Source: Flavipsychrobacter sp.
GTDB taxonomy: Bacteria > Bacteroidota > Bacteroidia > Chitinophagales > Chitinophagaceae
Reading direction: 5' to 3'
DNA length: 35,148 nucleotides
Assembly (NCBI GenBank): GCA_016786565.1
Contig: JAEUVY010000130.1
Location: 1-35,148 of the forward strand
Shown here: in pieces, positions 7,944-16,835 of the stretch
Layout of the letters: the number at the start of each line of letters is the position of its first letter
Position numbering within the stretch: the stretch's first letter is position 1
The notes under the pieces: generated by a model
Databases searched by the model: none
What the model was told of the DNA's origin: nothing
What the model saw: the letters and a program-made list of their open reading frames with translations, nothing else
Program-made: the position numbers and the translations under genes

Positions 7944-9839
7944 CTATTCCATGAATTCGCTCAATTCGAGCCAGCGCATTTCCTTTTCCTCCAGAGCGTT
8001 GGTGATCTCCGTTATGCGGACGCTCAACTTCTGGATCTCATCGTAGGCCAGACCGGGCATTGCCATACGTTCGGTTACTGCTGTTTTTTCAGCCTCCAAA
8101 GCCGGCATATCCTTTTCGAGCTGTTCAAATTCGCGTTTTTCCTTGAATGAAAGCTTACGCTTTGCAGGCGTTGCCACGGCTACCGGATCGGAAGTAACGG
8201 GTGCGGTTGTTTCTGCCACCGGACTTTCTTTGGTTTTCTCGCGGGTACGCTCCTCAATGCGGTATTGGCTATAGTTGCCGGGGAAGTCGCGCACGACACC
8301 ATCGCCCTCAAAAACAAAGAGGTGATCTACCAGCCTGTCCATAAAGTAACGGTCGTGGGATACTATAACAAGGCATCCCTGAAACTCGGCAAGGAAATTC
8401 TCGAGTACCGAAAGTGTTGGAAGGTCGAGGTCGTTGGTAGGTTCGTCGAGGACCAGGAAGTTGGGATTGCGGAACAGGATAGTGAGTAGCTGCAGTCGCT
8501 TCTTCTCTCCCCCACTCAGCTTGGAAAGGTAGGTATATTGCTGCTCCGGCGGGAAGAGGAATAACTGAAGGAACTGCGCCGCGCTGAGCGTGCCACCATT
8601 TGCCAACGGGAAATTCTCGGCGATACCTTTTACGTACTCGATGATCCTCATGTCCTCCTTGATCTCGAGGCCCTGCTGAGAGAAATTGCCGAATACAACG
8701 GTGTCGCCAATGTTTATCTTACCGCTATCGGCAGGTTCAAAGCCCTGCAGCATATTCAGGAAAGTACTTTTACCGGCACCATTTTTGCCGATGATGCCGA
8801 TCCTCTCTCCTTTCTTGAAAGTATAATCGAAGCCTTTAAGGATGACCTTGTCGCCGTAGCTTTTGTATACCTTTTTCATCTCGGCGATCTTCCCACCGAG
8901 ACGCGTCATCTTGACCTGAAGCTCTACCTGCATATCCACAACTTTCTGCTTAGCCCTAGCTTCAACCTCGTAGAAATTGTCCTGACGGCTTTTGGATTTG
9001 GTGGTTCTGGCGCGTGGTTGTTTGCGCATCCATTCCAGCTCTTTGCGGTAGAGATTGCGGGCTTTGTCGATGTTGGCGAGTGTATTCTCGATGCGGGCGG
9101 CCTTCTTTTCGAGATAGTCCTGATAGTCGCCGCGATAGGTGAAAATCTGTTCCCCATCGAGCTCCCAAATGACATCACAAACGTCTTCGAGGAAGTAACG
9201 GTCGTGGGTGACCATGAGGAGAGTGACTTTTTCCTGATTGAGGTAGTTCTCGAGCCATTCCACCATGCCCACATCAAGGTGGTTGGTAGGTTCGTCCATT
9301 ATGAGCAGGACGTGCCTGTGTTCGAAACCAATATCTATAAGAATCTGAGCGAGCGCGACACGTTTGCGCTGTCCGCCCGACAAGGTACGTACAGGCTGAT
9401 TGAGATTATGGATATTCAGCTTTCCAAGGATCTGATGAACTTTTGCCTCAAAATCCCATGCACCCAGTTCGTCGAGCCGGGCAAGGGCAGCTGAAAGTTC
9501 TGCAGGGTTTTTTTCTTTTTCGGCTACAACCCTCTCGTAATTACGCAGTGCTTCGGCGACCGGGTGCCGGTAGTGAAATATATTATCGAGGACGGTAGCA
9601 TTCTCATCAAACTTCGGGTCCTGTTCGAACAGGGCCACCGAAACGTCTTTGTGCACCCAAACCGTACCTTCATCAACTGTATCTTTCCCCGCCAAAATGC
9701 GAAGGAGTGTTGACTTCCCGGTTCCGTTGCGGGCGATGAGGGCTATCTTATCCCCTTCACTTATGTGGAAAGTAATATTTGTGAACAGCGGCTTAATTCC
9801 GTAAGTCTTGCTGATGCGCTCAGCAGAAAGGTAATGCAT
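7944..9839 (-). CDS. ABC-F family ATPase (Uup-like, ribosome-associated)
   Basis: A 631-residue soluble protein with two ABC domains and no membrane segments. Domain 1 has a Walker A loop at 36-44 (ARNGTGKST), the signature LSGGQRKR (153-160), Walker B LLIMDEPTNHLD (178-189) and the switch THD. Domain 2 has GKNGAGKST (351-359), LSGGEKKR (441-448) and LVLDEPTNDLD (462-472). The two are joined by a basic linker (RKQPRARTTKSKSRQ, about 272-286). A charged C-terminal coiled coil (about 565-631) is the hallmark of the Uup branch. ABC-F proteins bind the ribosomal E site and affect translation. Uup also binds branched DNA in E. coli. The first residue of the first Walker A is Ala, where Gly is usual. 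Confidence 0.9.
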   Translation of the reverse strand: MHYLSAERISKTYGIKPLFTNITFHISEGDKIALIARNGTGKSTLLRILAGKDTVDEGTVWVHKDVSVALFEQDPKFDENATVLDNIFHYRHPVAEALRNYERVVAEKEKNPAELSAALARLDELGAWDFEAKVHQILGKLNIHNLNQPVRTLSGGQRKRVALAQILIDIGFEHRHVLLIMDEPTNHLDVGMVEWLENYLNQEKVTLLMVTHDRYFLEDVCDVIWELDGEQIFTYRGDYQDYLEKKAARIENTLANIDKARNLYRKELEWMRKQPRARTTKSKSRQDNFYEVEARAKQKVVDMQVELQVKMTRLGGKIAEMKKVYKSYGDKVILKGFDYTFKKGERIGIIGKNGAGKSTFLNMLQGFEPADSGKINIGDTVVFGNFSQQGLEIKEDMRIIEYVKGIAENFPLANGGTLSAAQFLQLFLFPPEQQYTYLSKLSGGEKKRLQLLTILFRNPNFLVLDEPTNDLDLPTLSVLENFLAEFQGCLVIVSHDRYFMDRLVDHLFVFEGDGVVRDFPGNYSQYRIEERTREKTKESPVAETTAPVTSDPVAVATPAKRKLSFKEKREFEQLEKDMPALEAEKTAVTERMAMPGLAYDEIQKLSVRITEITNALEEKEMRWLELSEFME

Positions 9840-10005
9840 ATTGCGTGTAAAGGTAGCACGAGTATGGCAAAATAATGTGCGTTGTTTATGAATACGCGTG
9901 GTAATAAAAAGGGCAGAGAAAAGAACAACACACTAATGAAAGCAGGGAGATGCCTTAATTCCGGGCTTAACTTGCAAAGTTTAATTCATTCAACATATTA
10001 CAGTG

Positions 10006-11991
10006 ATGATCCGAAAAGCCATGTTAATCCTGCTTTGCGTAGCCGCGTGCCAGCAACTTGCCGCACAAGCAACGGTAAATCCTACAGAATTACTGAGGAA
10101 AGCGAAAACAGCAACGGAGCGTATTGAAGCATACAAAACGATATTCAGGTTTTACGAATATTCGCACCCGGACAGCGCAAAGATGTACCTGCAAAAAGGT
10201 ATGAATGAGTTTACAGAAAGCAGAAATCAAATCGGCATTGGCTCGATGACCATTCTGGACGCCTATATGGATGCAGACCAAGGAAGGCGGGCTAAGGCGA
10301 AAGAAAAGCACATTCGTGCGTTAGAAATATTCACAAAAGAGAATTACCAGAATGGTATTGCAAACGCTCATAGTGGCATTGGTATACAAGAAGTTAAATC
10401 AGGAAACTTTACTGTTGCTACTAAACATTTTCTGAAGGCCCTTCAAATTTTTGAATCGACAGGCAATAGAGATGGCGTTGTAAACATATATCAGAAACTC
10501 GGAGCAGTAAACGAAACGAGCAATAACCTGACAAAGGCCCTTGAGTACTATTTTCTTGCGATCAAGGAAATCACAAAGAGTCCGGTGAAAGGAACCAACG
10601 AAGCATGGATCTTTAACAATATCGGAATCGTGTATGGAAAAATGGAAAAGCTGGATACTGCACTTTACTACTTTCAGATAGCACTGGACAGCTGCACAAC
10701 ACCTGCATTTACGAATCTGAGACTACTAACTTTAAATAATCTGGGAATTCTTTACGGTAAAATGGGTGAAGATGCAAAAGCATTAGCCTTTTTCGATGAA
10801 GCAATTTCAATAACGGTTAACAAGGAACTACCGGAAAATCAGGCACACCTGACCTTTAACCGAGCATCAGTAGTGAACAAAACAGATCCTGTAGAGGGCC
10901 TGAAATTACTAAAGGGCTCACTGTTACAAGTGCAGAAACTGGGTCTGAAGATGATGGAAATAGACATTTATGAGACGATAATCGATGCCTACGACCGTTT
11001 GAGACAATACGATTCATCTTACGAATACCTCAAAAAGGTGCGGTCACTCGAAGACTCTTTGAATACGACTGTCAAATCGCAAGAGATGGCAGAACTGGAG
11101 TCTCAATATGAAATTGAAAAAGCAAGGATAAAATATGCGCAGATAGAAGCAAAACTCAAAAACGACAAACTCGTAACAGAGTTAACAATATCGCTGGCGG
11201 TCATTTTAGCAGTACTTTTAATAATTGTGGCGAATGGCTACATGAGAAAGAAAAAACTGAATCTGGCGCTACAACAACAAGAAGAACAACTCAGAAAATC
11301 AAATGAGATAAAGGACAGACTATTTTCAGTAATTGGTCATGATCTAAGGGGGCCATTGCGACAAATCCCACCATCGTTGGAATTACTGGAACACAACATT
11401 ATGACAAGAGAGGAGACAAAGTTTCTACTATCGTCATTAACAGCACAGACGAGGGCGTCGATCGATACGCTGGACAAGTTGCTCGTATGGGGGACTAAAC
11501 AGATGCAGGGTAACCAAAAGAATGAAACACGGGTACATGTGAAGGAGCAAGCCGCAGAGACACTTGAATTGTTGACGGCATCAGCCAAGGCTAAAAAGAT
11601 AGAGCTGAAAGACAACCTACCAAACGGCACGTGTGTGATGACAGACCCTTCGCATTTTGATTTCATTTTGCGCAATCTACTTTCGAATGCCATCAAGTTC
11701 ACGCATGCTGACGGGACGGTGGAGCTAAATGCCGACACTGAAACGCAACCCGGCTTTGTAGTGTTCAGCGTTACGGATTCAGGGATCGGGATACCGCAAG
11801 AGGAAATGGAAAAACTATTTGAACCTTTTAACAGTGCCTCGAGAGGAACCGCAAATGAAAAAGGATCGGGAATAGGGCTGATGCTTTGTAAAGAATATAC
11901 GGAATTGAACGGCGGTAAGATATGGGCTACTTCGAAAAAAGGTGAAGGATCATCGTTCTACTTTTCGTTGAAGAGCTGTACTGAAGTGTAG
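10006..11991 (+). CDS. TPR-repeat sensor histidine kinase
   Basis: A 661-residue membrane kinase. Signal peptide MIRKAMLILLCVAACQQLAAQ is followed by a TPR array (about 28-345) with repeats such as ALEYYFLAIKE and ALYYFQIALDS. A short coiled coil precedes the single membrane helix (about 392-412). In the cytoplasm come the HisKA box FSVIGHDLRGPLRQ (phospho-acceptor His445) and an HATPase domain with N-box NLLSNAIKF, G1 DSGIGI and G2 GSGIGL. No receiver or DNA-binding domain is fused and no response regulator is nearby, so the partner is encoded elsewhere. An in-frame GTG at 10003 directly precedes the ATG chosen here. Base composition is clearly AT-richer than the left end: 20 of 60 G+C in the line starting at 10321. 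Confidence 0.88.
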   Translation: MIRKAMLILLCVAACQQLAAQATVNPTELLRKAKTATERIEAYKTIFRFYEYSHPDSAKMYLQKGMNEFTESRNQIGIGSMTILDAYMDADQGRRAKAKEKHIRALEIFTKENYQNGIANAHSGIGIQEVKSGNFTVATKHFLKALQIFESTGNRDGVVNIYQKLGAVNETSNNLTKALEYYFLAIKEITKSPVKGTNEAWIFNNIGIVYGKMEKLDTALYYFQIALDSCTTPAFTNLRLLTLNNLGILYGKMGEDAKALAFFDEAISITVNKELPENQAHLTFNRASVVNKTDPVEGLKLLKGSLLQVQKLGLKMMEIDIYETIIDAYDRLRQYDSSYEYLKKVRSLEDSLNTTVKSQEMAELESQYEIEKARIKYAQIEAKLKNDKLVTELTISLAVILAVLLIIVANGYMRKKKLNLALQQQEEQLRKSNEIKDRLFSVIGHDLRGPLRQIPPSLELLEHNIMTREETKFLLSSLTAQTRASIDTLDKLLVWGTKQMQGNQKNETRVHVKEQAAETLELLTASAKAKKIELKDNLPNGTCVMTDPSHFDFILRNLLSNAIKFTHADGTVELNADTETQPGFVVFSVTDSGIGIPQEEMEKLFEPFNSASRGTANEKGSGIGLMLCKEYTELNGGKIWATSKKGEGSSFYFSLKSCTEV

Positions 11992-11993
11992 AC

Positions 11994-12022
11994 AAAAAAA
12001 GGGGGCACCATAAGATGCCCCC
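11994..12022 (-). terminator. Intrinsic terminator of proS
   Basis: A 7-bp stem, GGGGGCA (12001-12007) with TGCCCCC (12016-12022). On the minus strand it is followed by seven T (A-run 11994-12000). It fills the 54-base convergent gap between the kinase and proS stops and may also stop read-through from the kinase side. Confidence 0.85.
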
Positions 12023-12045
12023 GACAACTAAAATACTGTTTTTTA

Positions 12046-13524
12046 TTAGTAAGCACGGGCAAACAAAACCCTTTGCGTAGACGGCTTGCCTGTGAGGATA
12101 CACTTACCTTCTTCCTGCTCGTTGTTGAGCGGAATGCAACGGATAGTGGCCTTTGTCATTTCCTTTATCTTTTCTTCTGTTTCGCTTGTTCCATCCCAAT
12201 GAGCTGCAACAAAGCCTGCCTGTTCGTCAAGGACTTTCACGAATTCATCCCAGGAGTCGACCTTGCGGGTGTTATCGTTGCGGAACTGTAATGCTTTTGC
12301 GTACATATTTGACTGAATATCGTCGAGCAACGCAGCGATATGACCAGATAAACCTTCTAATGATACCGAAACTTTCTCCTTGGTATCGCGGCGGGCCACT
12401 TCGGCAACATTATTTTCCATGTCGCGTGCTCCCAAGGCTATACGCACGGGAACACCCTTCATTTCATACTCGGCAAATTTCCATCCCGGCCTTGCAGTAT
12501 CGTCATCATCAAATTTGACACGGATGCCTTTTGAGCGCAATTCAGACACCAATGAATTGGCGTAATTGTTGATGCGGGCCTGTGCTTCGGGATCCTTGTT
12601 CATGATAGGAACTATGACCACCTGAAGCGGAGCTATGCGGGGCGGCAGGACCAACCCCTGATCGTCGCTATGCGCCATAACGAGCGCACCGACCAGGCGG
12701 GTAGAAACACCCCAGGACGTAGCCCAAACATAATCGAGTTTATTCTCTTTATCGCGAAAGGTAACATCAAAAGCCTTAGCGAAATTCTGACCCAGGAAGT
12801 GCGATGTACCTGCCTGCAATGCCTTGCCATCCTGCATGAGCGCCTCGATGCAGTAAGTATCTTCAGCACCGGCAAAACGCTCATTAGCAGTCTTTACACC
12901 ACGCACAACGGGTACCGCCATATACTGCTCGGCAAAAGTGGCGTAGACCTCCAACATCTTTTTGGTCTCTTCTATAGCCTCTTCGCGCGTGGCGTGTGCG
13001 GTGTGGCCCTCCTGCCAAAGAAATTCGGTGGTGCGCAGGAAAAGGCGTGTACGCATTTCCCACCGAACTACGTTGGCCCACTGATTGATGAGCAGCGGCA
13101 GATCGCGGTAGGACTGGATCCAATCTTTGTATGTATTCCAGATGATCGTCTCGGACGTAGGGCGGACGATAAGTTCCTCCTCAAGTTTAGCATCAGGATC
13201 CACGATCACACCACCACCATTGGGATCGTTCTTAAGGCGATAATGCGTAACGACCGCACATTCTTTGGCGAAGCCTTCTACGTGAGCGGCCTCTTTGCTG
13301 AGAAAGCTCTTGGGAATAAACAAGGGGAAATATGCATTCTGGTGACCTGTTTCCTTGAACATGCGATCAAGCACATCGCGCATATTTTCCCACAAAGCGT
13401 AACCGTGCGGCTTGATAACCATACAGCCTTTTACCGCAGAGTAATCCGCAAGTCCGGCCTTGAGCACGATATCATTATACCATTGTGCATAATCTTCACT
13501 TCTTGATGTTATTTCCTTTGACAT
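12046..13524 (-). CDS. proS: Prolyl-tRNA synthetase, short (eukaryote/archaeon-like) form
   Basis: A 492-residue class II aminoacyl-tRNA synthetase charging tRNA-Pro. The class II core is present: [22 protein letters not shown] (motif 1 region), RPTSE (121-125), motif 2 [21 protein letters not shown] (154-174), and motif 3 in the [21 protein letters not shown] stretch. The anticodon-binding domain and a C-terminal domain ending in the conserved Tyr (FARAY) follow. The lack of the bacterial-type YbaK editing insertion and the length of about 490 mark the short, type-3 form common in Bacteroidota. In the C-terminal zinc domain only Cys463 and Cys475 remain. The segment where a first Cys pair would be expected reads AHWDGT (441-446). 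Confidence 0.95.
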   Translation of the reverse strand: MSKEITSRSEDYAQWYNDIVLKAGLADYSAVKGCMVIKPHGYALWENMRDVLDRMFKETGHQNAYFPLFIPKSFLSKEAAHVEGFAKECAVVTHYRLKNDPNGGGVIVDPDAKLEEELIVRPTSETIIWNTYKDWIQSYRDLPLLINQWANVVRWEMRTRLFLRTTEFLWQEGHTAHATREEAIEETKKMLEVYATFAEQYMAVPVVRGVKTANERFAGAEDTYCIEALMQDGKALQAGTSHFLGQNFAKAFDVTFRDKENKLDYVWATSWGVSTRLVGALVMAHSDDQGLVLPPRIAPLQVVIVPIMNKDPEAQARINNYANSLVSELRSKGIRVKFDDDDTARPGWKFAEYEMKGVPVRIALGARDMENNVAEVARRDTKEKVSVSLEGLSGHIAALLDDIQSNMYAKALQFRNDNTRKVDSWDEFVKVLDEQAGFVAAHWDGTSETEEKIKEMTKATIRCIPLNNEQEEGKCILTGKPSTQRVLFARAY

Positions 13525-13633
13525 AAAAGTAAACCTGAGGTAATTTTAATAGTCTGATAAAAAGACACGGAGACCGAACCTGAGCTCAACTATAAATTGT
13601 TAAAATTCAATGTATGAAGTCTTCCGAATGGCG

Positions 13634-13641
13634 CAAATGTA
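13634..13641 (-). promoter_or_regulatory. -7 box (TACATTTG) probably driving proS
   Basis: The minus strand reads TACATTTGC, matching TAnnTTTG. It is the same eight bases as the box before the NuoE-NuoF gene. It lies about 110 bases upstream of the proS ATG, leaving a long leader of roughly 100 bases. No -33 TTG was found. The position is inside the gap to the divergent Tyr/Trp-rich gene. Confidence 0.4.
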
Positions 13642-13679
13642 GTAATTTCACTAAGGATTTTACCTAAAAACAATTCAAA

Positions 13680-14939
13680 ATGAAACGTTTCGTACTGACC
13701 GGACTGCTGTTGGCGGGAGTGATACAGGGAGCTACTGCTCAGGTAGATGATATTTATGCATCGGGATCAGATCAGAGTAGCCAATCGGCAAAAGAGCAAC
13801 GTCGCGAAGAGCGCAGGAAACAACGTGAAGAAAGGCGTAACGACAGCTATCGTAACCAATATGACGAAAACAATGCCGGAGGCGATCAAAGCGGCCAGTA
13901 TAACGGTGGCAACTACAACGGTGATGACTACGTAGATTACGACGACGATTATTCGTACGGCACACGCATCAATCGATTTGACAACGACTTTTATAACATG
14001 GGGTACTACAGTGCATTCTACAATCCGTACTGGTACAACAGGTATTGGTATGACCCATACTGGGGTTACAACCCATGGCGACCAGGCTTCAGTGTAAGCG
14101 TTGGCTACGGCGGTCCCTACTGGAGTTCGGCATGGGGCTGGAACACCTGGTACGGGTACGGTGCGTGGGGCAGCTGCTGGAACTATCCGTATTACGGAGG
14201 CTGGCACTCACCCTATTATTATGGAGGTGGATTCATGGGTGGTTACTACAGTGGCTACTGGAACGGATATTATGCCGGACATTACGGCAATGCCCACAAT
14301 TACGGACCACGTTACTATCGTCCGGCAGGGACAAGGGTATACCAGAATACTGCCTACAACGGCCCCAGGGGCGGAAGCGGATACCGCAGCGCACCAAGCC
14401 AACTTGGTCTTAGGAACTACGGACCGAACAATACGTACAGGACGTATGGCAATAGCTACCGTACAGGAAACTCGCCTCAACGCGGAGACCAGTTCAACAC
14501 GAACCGTGTAGGACAAAGCGGGCAGGAAAACGGATCGCGCACGTATCGCAACAATGGCTGGGGCGGTAACCGCAACGGGAACAACAGTATGCAGAACAAC
14601 GAACCATCCAGATCGCGAGGCGGCTTTTTCAACAACGGGAACAGAAGCATTGCTGAACAACGCAATTTCGACAACGGGAATGGTTCGAGGTTTAATAACA
14701 ACCAACAACAGCCGAATGGCGGTGGCAATCCCGGAGGACGAACATTTGGCGGAGGCAACCCAGGCGGCAGAACGTATAGCAACCCGGGGAACCCCGGAGT
14801 CGGCAACCCAGGAGGGCGGTCATTTGGTAATCCCAGTGGTGGCAGCCCGGGTGGTCGTTCGTTCGGCAACCCCGGCGGAGGAAACCCGGCTCCAAGTGGC
14901 GGCGGAGGCGGTGGCGTAAGAGGTGGTGGCCGCCGATAG
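13680..14939 (+). CDS. Exported low-complexity protein rich in Tyr, Trp, Gly and Asn
   Basis: A 419-residue protein with signal peptide MKRFVLTGLLLAGVIQGATAQ. Four composition zones follow: a charged stretch (KEQRREERRKQREERR, about 38-53); a Tyr/Trp/Gly/Pro/Asn zone (about 78-225) with runs such as YNPYWYNRYWYDPYWGYNPW; an Asn/Arg/Gly/Ser zone (about 225-345); and a tail of GNPGGR[ST][FY] repeats ending GGGGGGVRGGGRR. I recognise no folded domain. Such proteins occur in Bacteroidota as unannotated envelope or extracellular proteins. The aromatic/Gly-rich zone suggests self-association, which is inference. It has its own terminator at 14966-14998 and is followed by outer-membrane protein genes. 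Confidence 0.75.
   Translation: MKRFVLTGLLLAGVIQGATAQVDDIYASGSDQSSQSAKEQRREERRKQREERRNDSYRNQYDENNAGGDQSGQYNGGNYNGDDYVDYDDDYSYGTRINRFDNDFYNMGYYSAFYNPYWYNRYWYDPYWGYNPWRPGFSVSVGYGGPYWSSAWGWNTWYGYGAWGSCWNYPYYGGWHSPYYYGGGFMGGYYSGYWNGYYAGHYGNAHNYGPRYYRPAGTRVYQNTAYNGPRGGSGYRSAPSQLGLRNYGPNNTYRTYGNSYRTGNSPQRGDQFNTNRVGQSGQENGSRTYRNNGWGGNRNGNNSMQNNEPSRSRGGFFNNGNRSIAEQRNFDNGNGSRFNNNQQQPNGGGNPGGRTFGGGNPGGRTYSNPGNPGVGNPGGRSFGNPSGGSPGGRSFGNPGGGNPAPSGGGGGGVRGGGRR
14727..14890 (+). repeat. GNPGGR-type tandem codon repeats in the Tyr/Trp-rich gene
   Basis: About six imperfect units encode variants of GGNPGGRTFG and GNPGGRSFG. The bases vary in third positions (ggcaatcccggagg, ggcaacccaggcgg, ggcaacccaggagg), so the repeat is conserved mainly at protein level. 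It lies within the C-terminal tail of the exported protein. Confidence 0.7.
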
Positions 14940-14965
14940 GTCCGAGCGTTAAACTAATCATAATT

Positions 14966-14998
14966 AAGGCATTGTTACCCGTGGTAATAATGCCTTTT
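14966..14998 (+). terminator. Intrinsic terminator of the Tyr/Trp-rich gene
   Basis: A 14-base stem with one mismatch (AAGGCATTGTTACC, 14966-14979, with GGTAATAATGCCTT, 14983-14996) and a CGT loop, followed by TTTT. It lies 26 bases past the stop. Confidence 0.8.
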
Positions 14999-15073
14999 AG
15001 CTTTAAGCATTAAAACAGGTACAGTATTTGTAGTTATTTTGCACACACAACCTGATCCAAACACTATAATAAT

Positions 15074-16660
15074 ATGCGATACACCAAGCTTGTATTGATA
15101 CCGGCTCTCTCGATAGGCGCAGCCACAGCGAAAGCACAGATAACAGAAAACATACAGGGCATGAATACCGGCGTGCAGCAGGCATATGCTATGTCGAACC
15201 TTACGGTACAGGGAACGGCGAGGTCTATGGGGTTTGGTAACGCACTGGGCTCTATAGGGGGCGATTTCAGCTCGCTGAGTGTGAACCCGGCCGGACTGGG
15301 CGTGTACCGGTCATCGGAACTCACTTTTACCCCATCTCTGAGAATGAACAGCGCGAGCAGCCAATATCTGGGAGAGGTGAAAGCAGACAATAACACGCGT
15401 TTCAACTTTAATAATATTGGTATTGTATTCACCAATGCACCAAAGGGGAAACGCTATGAAAAAAGGAAATGGAAATCGGTATCTTTTGCGATAGGTAACA
15501 ACCGCGTCGCTGACTTTAACCGCAATTATAGCTTTGCAGGAAATAACACAGCGAACTCGGCATCGCAAACGTTTGCAGCTGATGCGAATAAATTTTATGA
15601 AGACCCGTATAGCGATGATCCGTTAAGTGTGCCCGGGTACATTGGTTATCAGGGATACGTGATCAATAACTATAACAATCAGAAATATGAATTCATGTCG
15701 AGCGTACCATTTTCGGGTGGTGTCCGACAGGAAGTTACCGTGAAAGAGCGCGGGAGGATCAACGAATTTGCCTTATCGCTGGGCGGTAATTATAAAGAAC
15801 AGCTGATGCTGGGTGCAACCCTGGGGCTTCCGACGGTGCGCTACACGGCAGATTATACAATAACCGAATCGCTGGCACCGGGCAACGTTGCCGCTAATCC
15901 GGATTCGTTTGTATCGTTCAAGTATAATCAATATACGAGCGTAAAAGGTAATGGTGTGAACCTGAAAGTAGGCGCGATCTTCAGACCAAACGACAATGTG
16001 CGTGTGGGTGCAGCATTCCATTCACCATCAATATACGCCCTCACCGAGACTTACACACCTTCGATCTCGTCGGCAGTTGCAAACAAATCGATTACTCTGA
16101 ACTCATCTAATGAAGGTACGGCGACCAATCAGTTCAATTACAGTCTCGTTACACCGTGGAGGGGCATACTGAGCGGATCTTACGTGATGAAAGGAATAGG
16201 ATTTGTGACACTTGATTATGAATATGTGGGATATGGATCGATGGGGTATGTATACCCTACCAGCGACGGCTACGGTAACTCTTACGCACAGCAAGAGTAT
16301 GATATGAACCAGAAGATAACGAATACATACCAGAACACATCCAACGTGCGCATAGGCGCTGAGGGGCTGCTTTCAAAGTTCATTATGGCACGCGTGGGTT
16401 TTGGTTATTACGGCAATCCATACAAGGTATCTACGATGAATGGCCAACGAATGGACTTCAATGCAGGTATCGGATTCAGGGATAAAGACTTCTTTATTGA
16501 TCTGGCATTTGTGCACAGTGTCTATCAGGGACAACTGCAGCCCTATTCTATTGACTATAACTATATCAAGACCAATATAGAGCCAGTTGCAGCTATCCCC
16601 GTTGCGAAGACGGATTTCAGCATGAACAACATAGCGATGACCATAGGCTTTAAATTCTAA
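15074..16660 (+). CDS. Outer-membrane beta-barrel protein, OmpP1/FadL-type
   Basis: A 528-residue protein with signal peptide MRYTKLVLIPALSIGAATAKAQ. The N-terminal part after the signal contains the FadL-family hallmark SVNPAGLGVYRSSELTFTP (NPAGLG at 71-76). This is followed by alternating aromatic/polar strands through to a C-terminal strand ending in Phe (IAMTIGFKF), as expected of a beta-barrel inserted by the BAM complex. FadL/OmpP1 homologues carry hydrophobic compounds across the outer membrane. The substrate here is unknown. A start near 15074 is supported by the signal peptide. No clear terminator follows before the OmpA-like gene, but a -7 box suggests a separate start for it. Confidence 0.85.
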   Translation: MRYTKLVLIPALSIGAATAKAQITENIQGMNTGVQQAYAMSNLTVQGTARSMGFGNALGSIGGDFSSLSVNPAGLGVYRSSELTFTPSLRMNSASSQYLGEVKADNNTRFNFNNIGIVFTNAPKGKRYEKRKWKSVSFAIGNNRVADFNRNYSFAGNNTANSASQTFAADANKFYEDPYSDDPLSVPGYIGYQGYVINNYNNQKYEFMSSVPFSGGVRQEVTVKERGRINEFALSLGGNYKEQLMLGATLGLPTVRYTADYTITESLAPGNVAANPDSFVSFKYNQYTSVKGNGVNLKVGAIFRPNDNVRVGAAFHSPSIYALTETYTPSISSAVANKSITLNSSNEGTATNQFNYSLVTPWRGILSGSYVMKGIGFVTLDYEYVGYGSMGYVYPTSDGYGNSYAQQEYDMNQKITNTYQNTSNVRIGAEGLLSKFIMARVGFGYYGNPYKVSTMNGQRMDFNAGIGFRDKDFFIDLAFVHSVYQGQLQPYSIDYNYIKTNIEPVAAIPVAKTDFSMNNIAMTIGFKF

Positions 16661-16794
16661 CCACACGAAACAAGCATTAGTGCAGCCCTTCATTTATACA
16701 AAACTGCCTGTCAACAGTTAACAGCACACATATTTTACGAATAAAACAATTTATTCTTTAGTAATTCTTAACTGATTATTAAGGACTTTATAGA

Positions 16795-16802
16795 TAGTTT
16801 TG
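16795..16802 (+). promoter_or_regulatory. -7 box (TAGTTTTG) of the OmpA-like lipoprotein gene
   Basis: TAGTTTTGC fits TAnnTTTG and would start transcription near 16806, 30 bases before the ATG at 16836. At the -33 position only a partial ACTG is seen. Confidence 0.5.
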
Positions 16803-16835
16803 CACCAAATCCGTTAATCTCAACAGCAGAATTTT

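Noticed and set aside
10003..10005. GTG as the start of the histidine kinase
   Set aside because: An ATG follows immediately at 10006 and begins a good signal peptide. The GTG adds one residue only.
12670..13506. A 278-codon plus-strand frame opposite proS
   Set aside because: proS is unambiguous, and the antisense frame shows no domain or start signals.
13767..14708. Minus-strand and alternate-frame open readings across the Tyr/Trp-rich gene
   Set aside because: They arise from the biased composition of the gene. Only the plus frame has a signal peptide and a terminator at its end.
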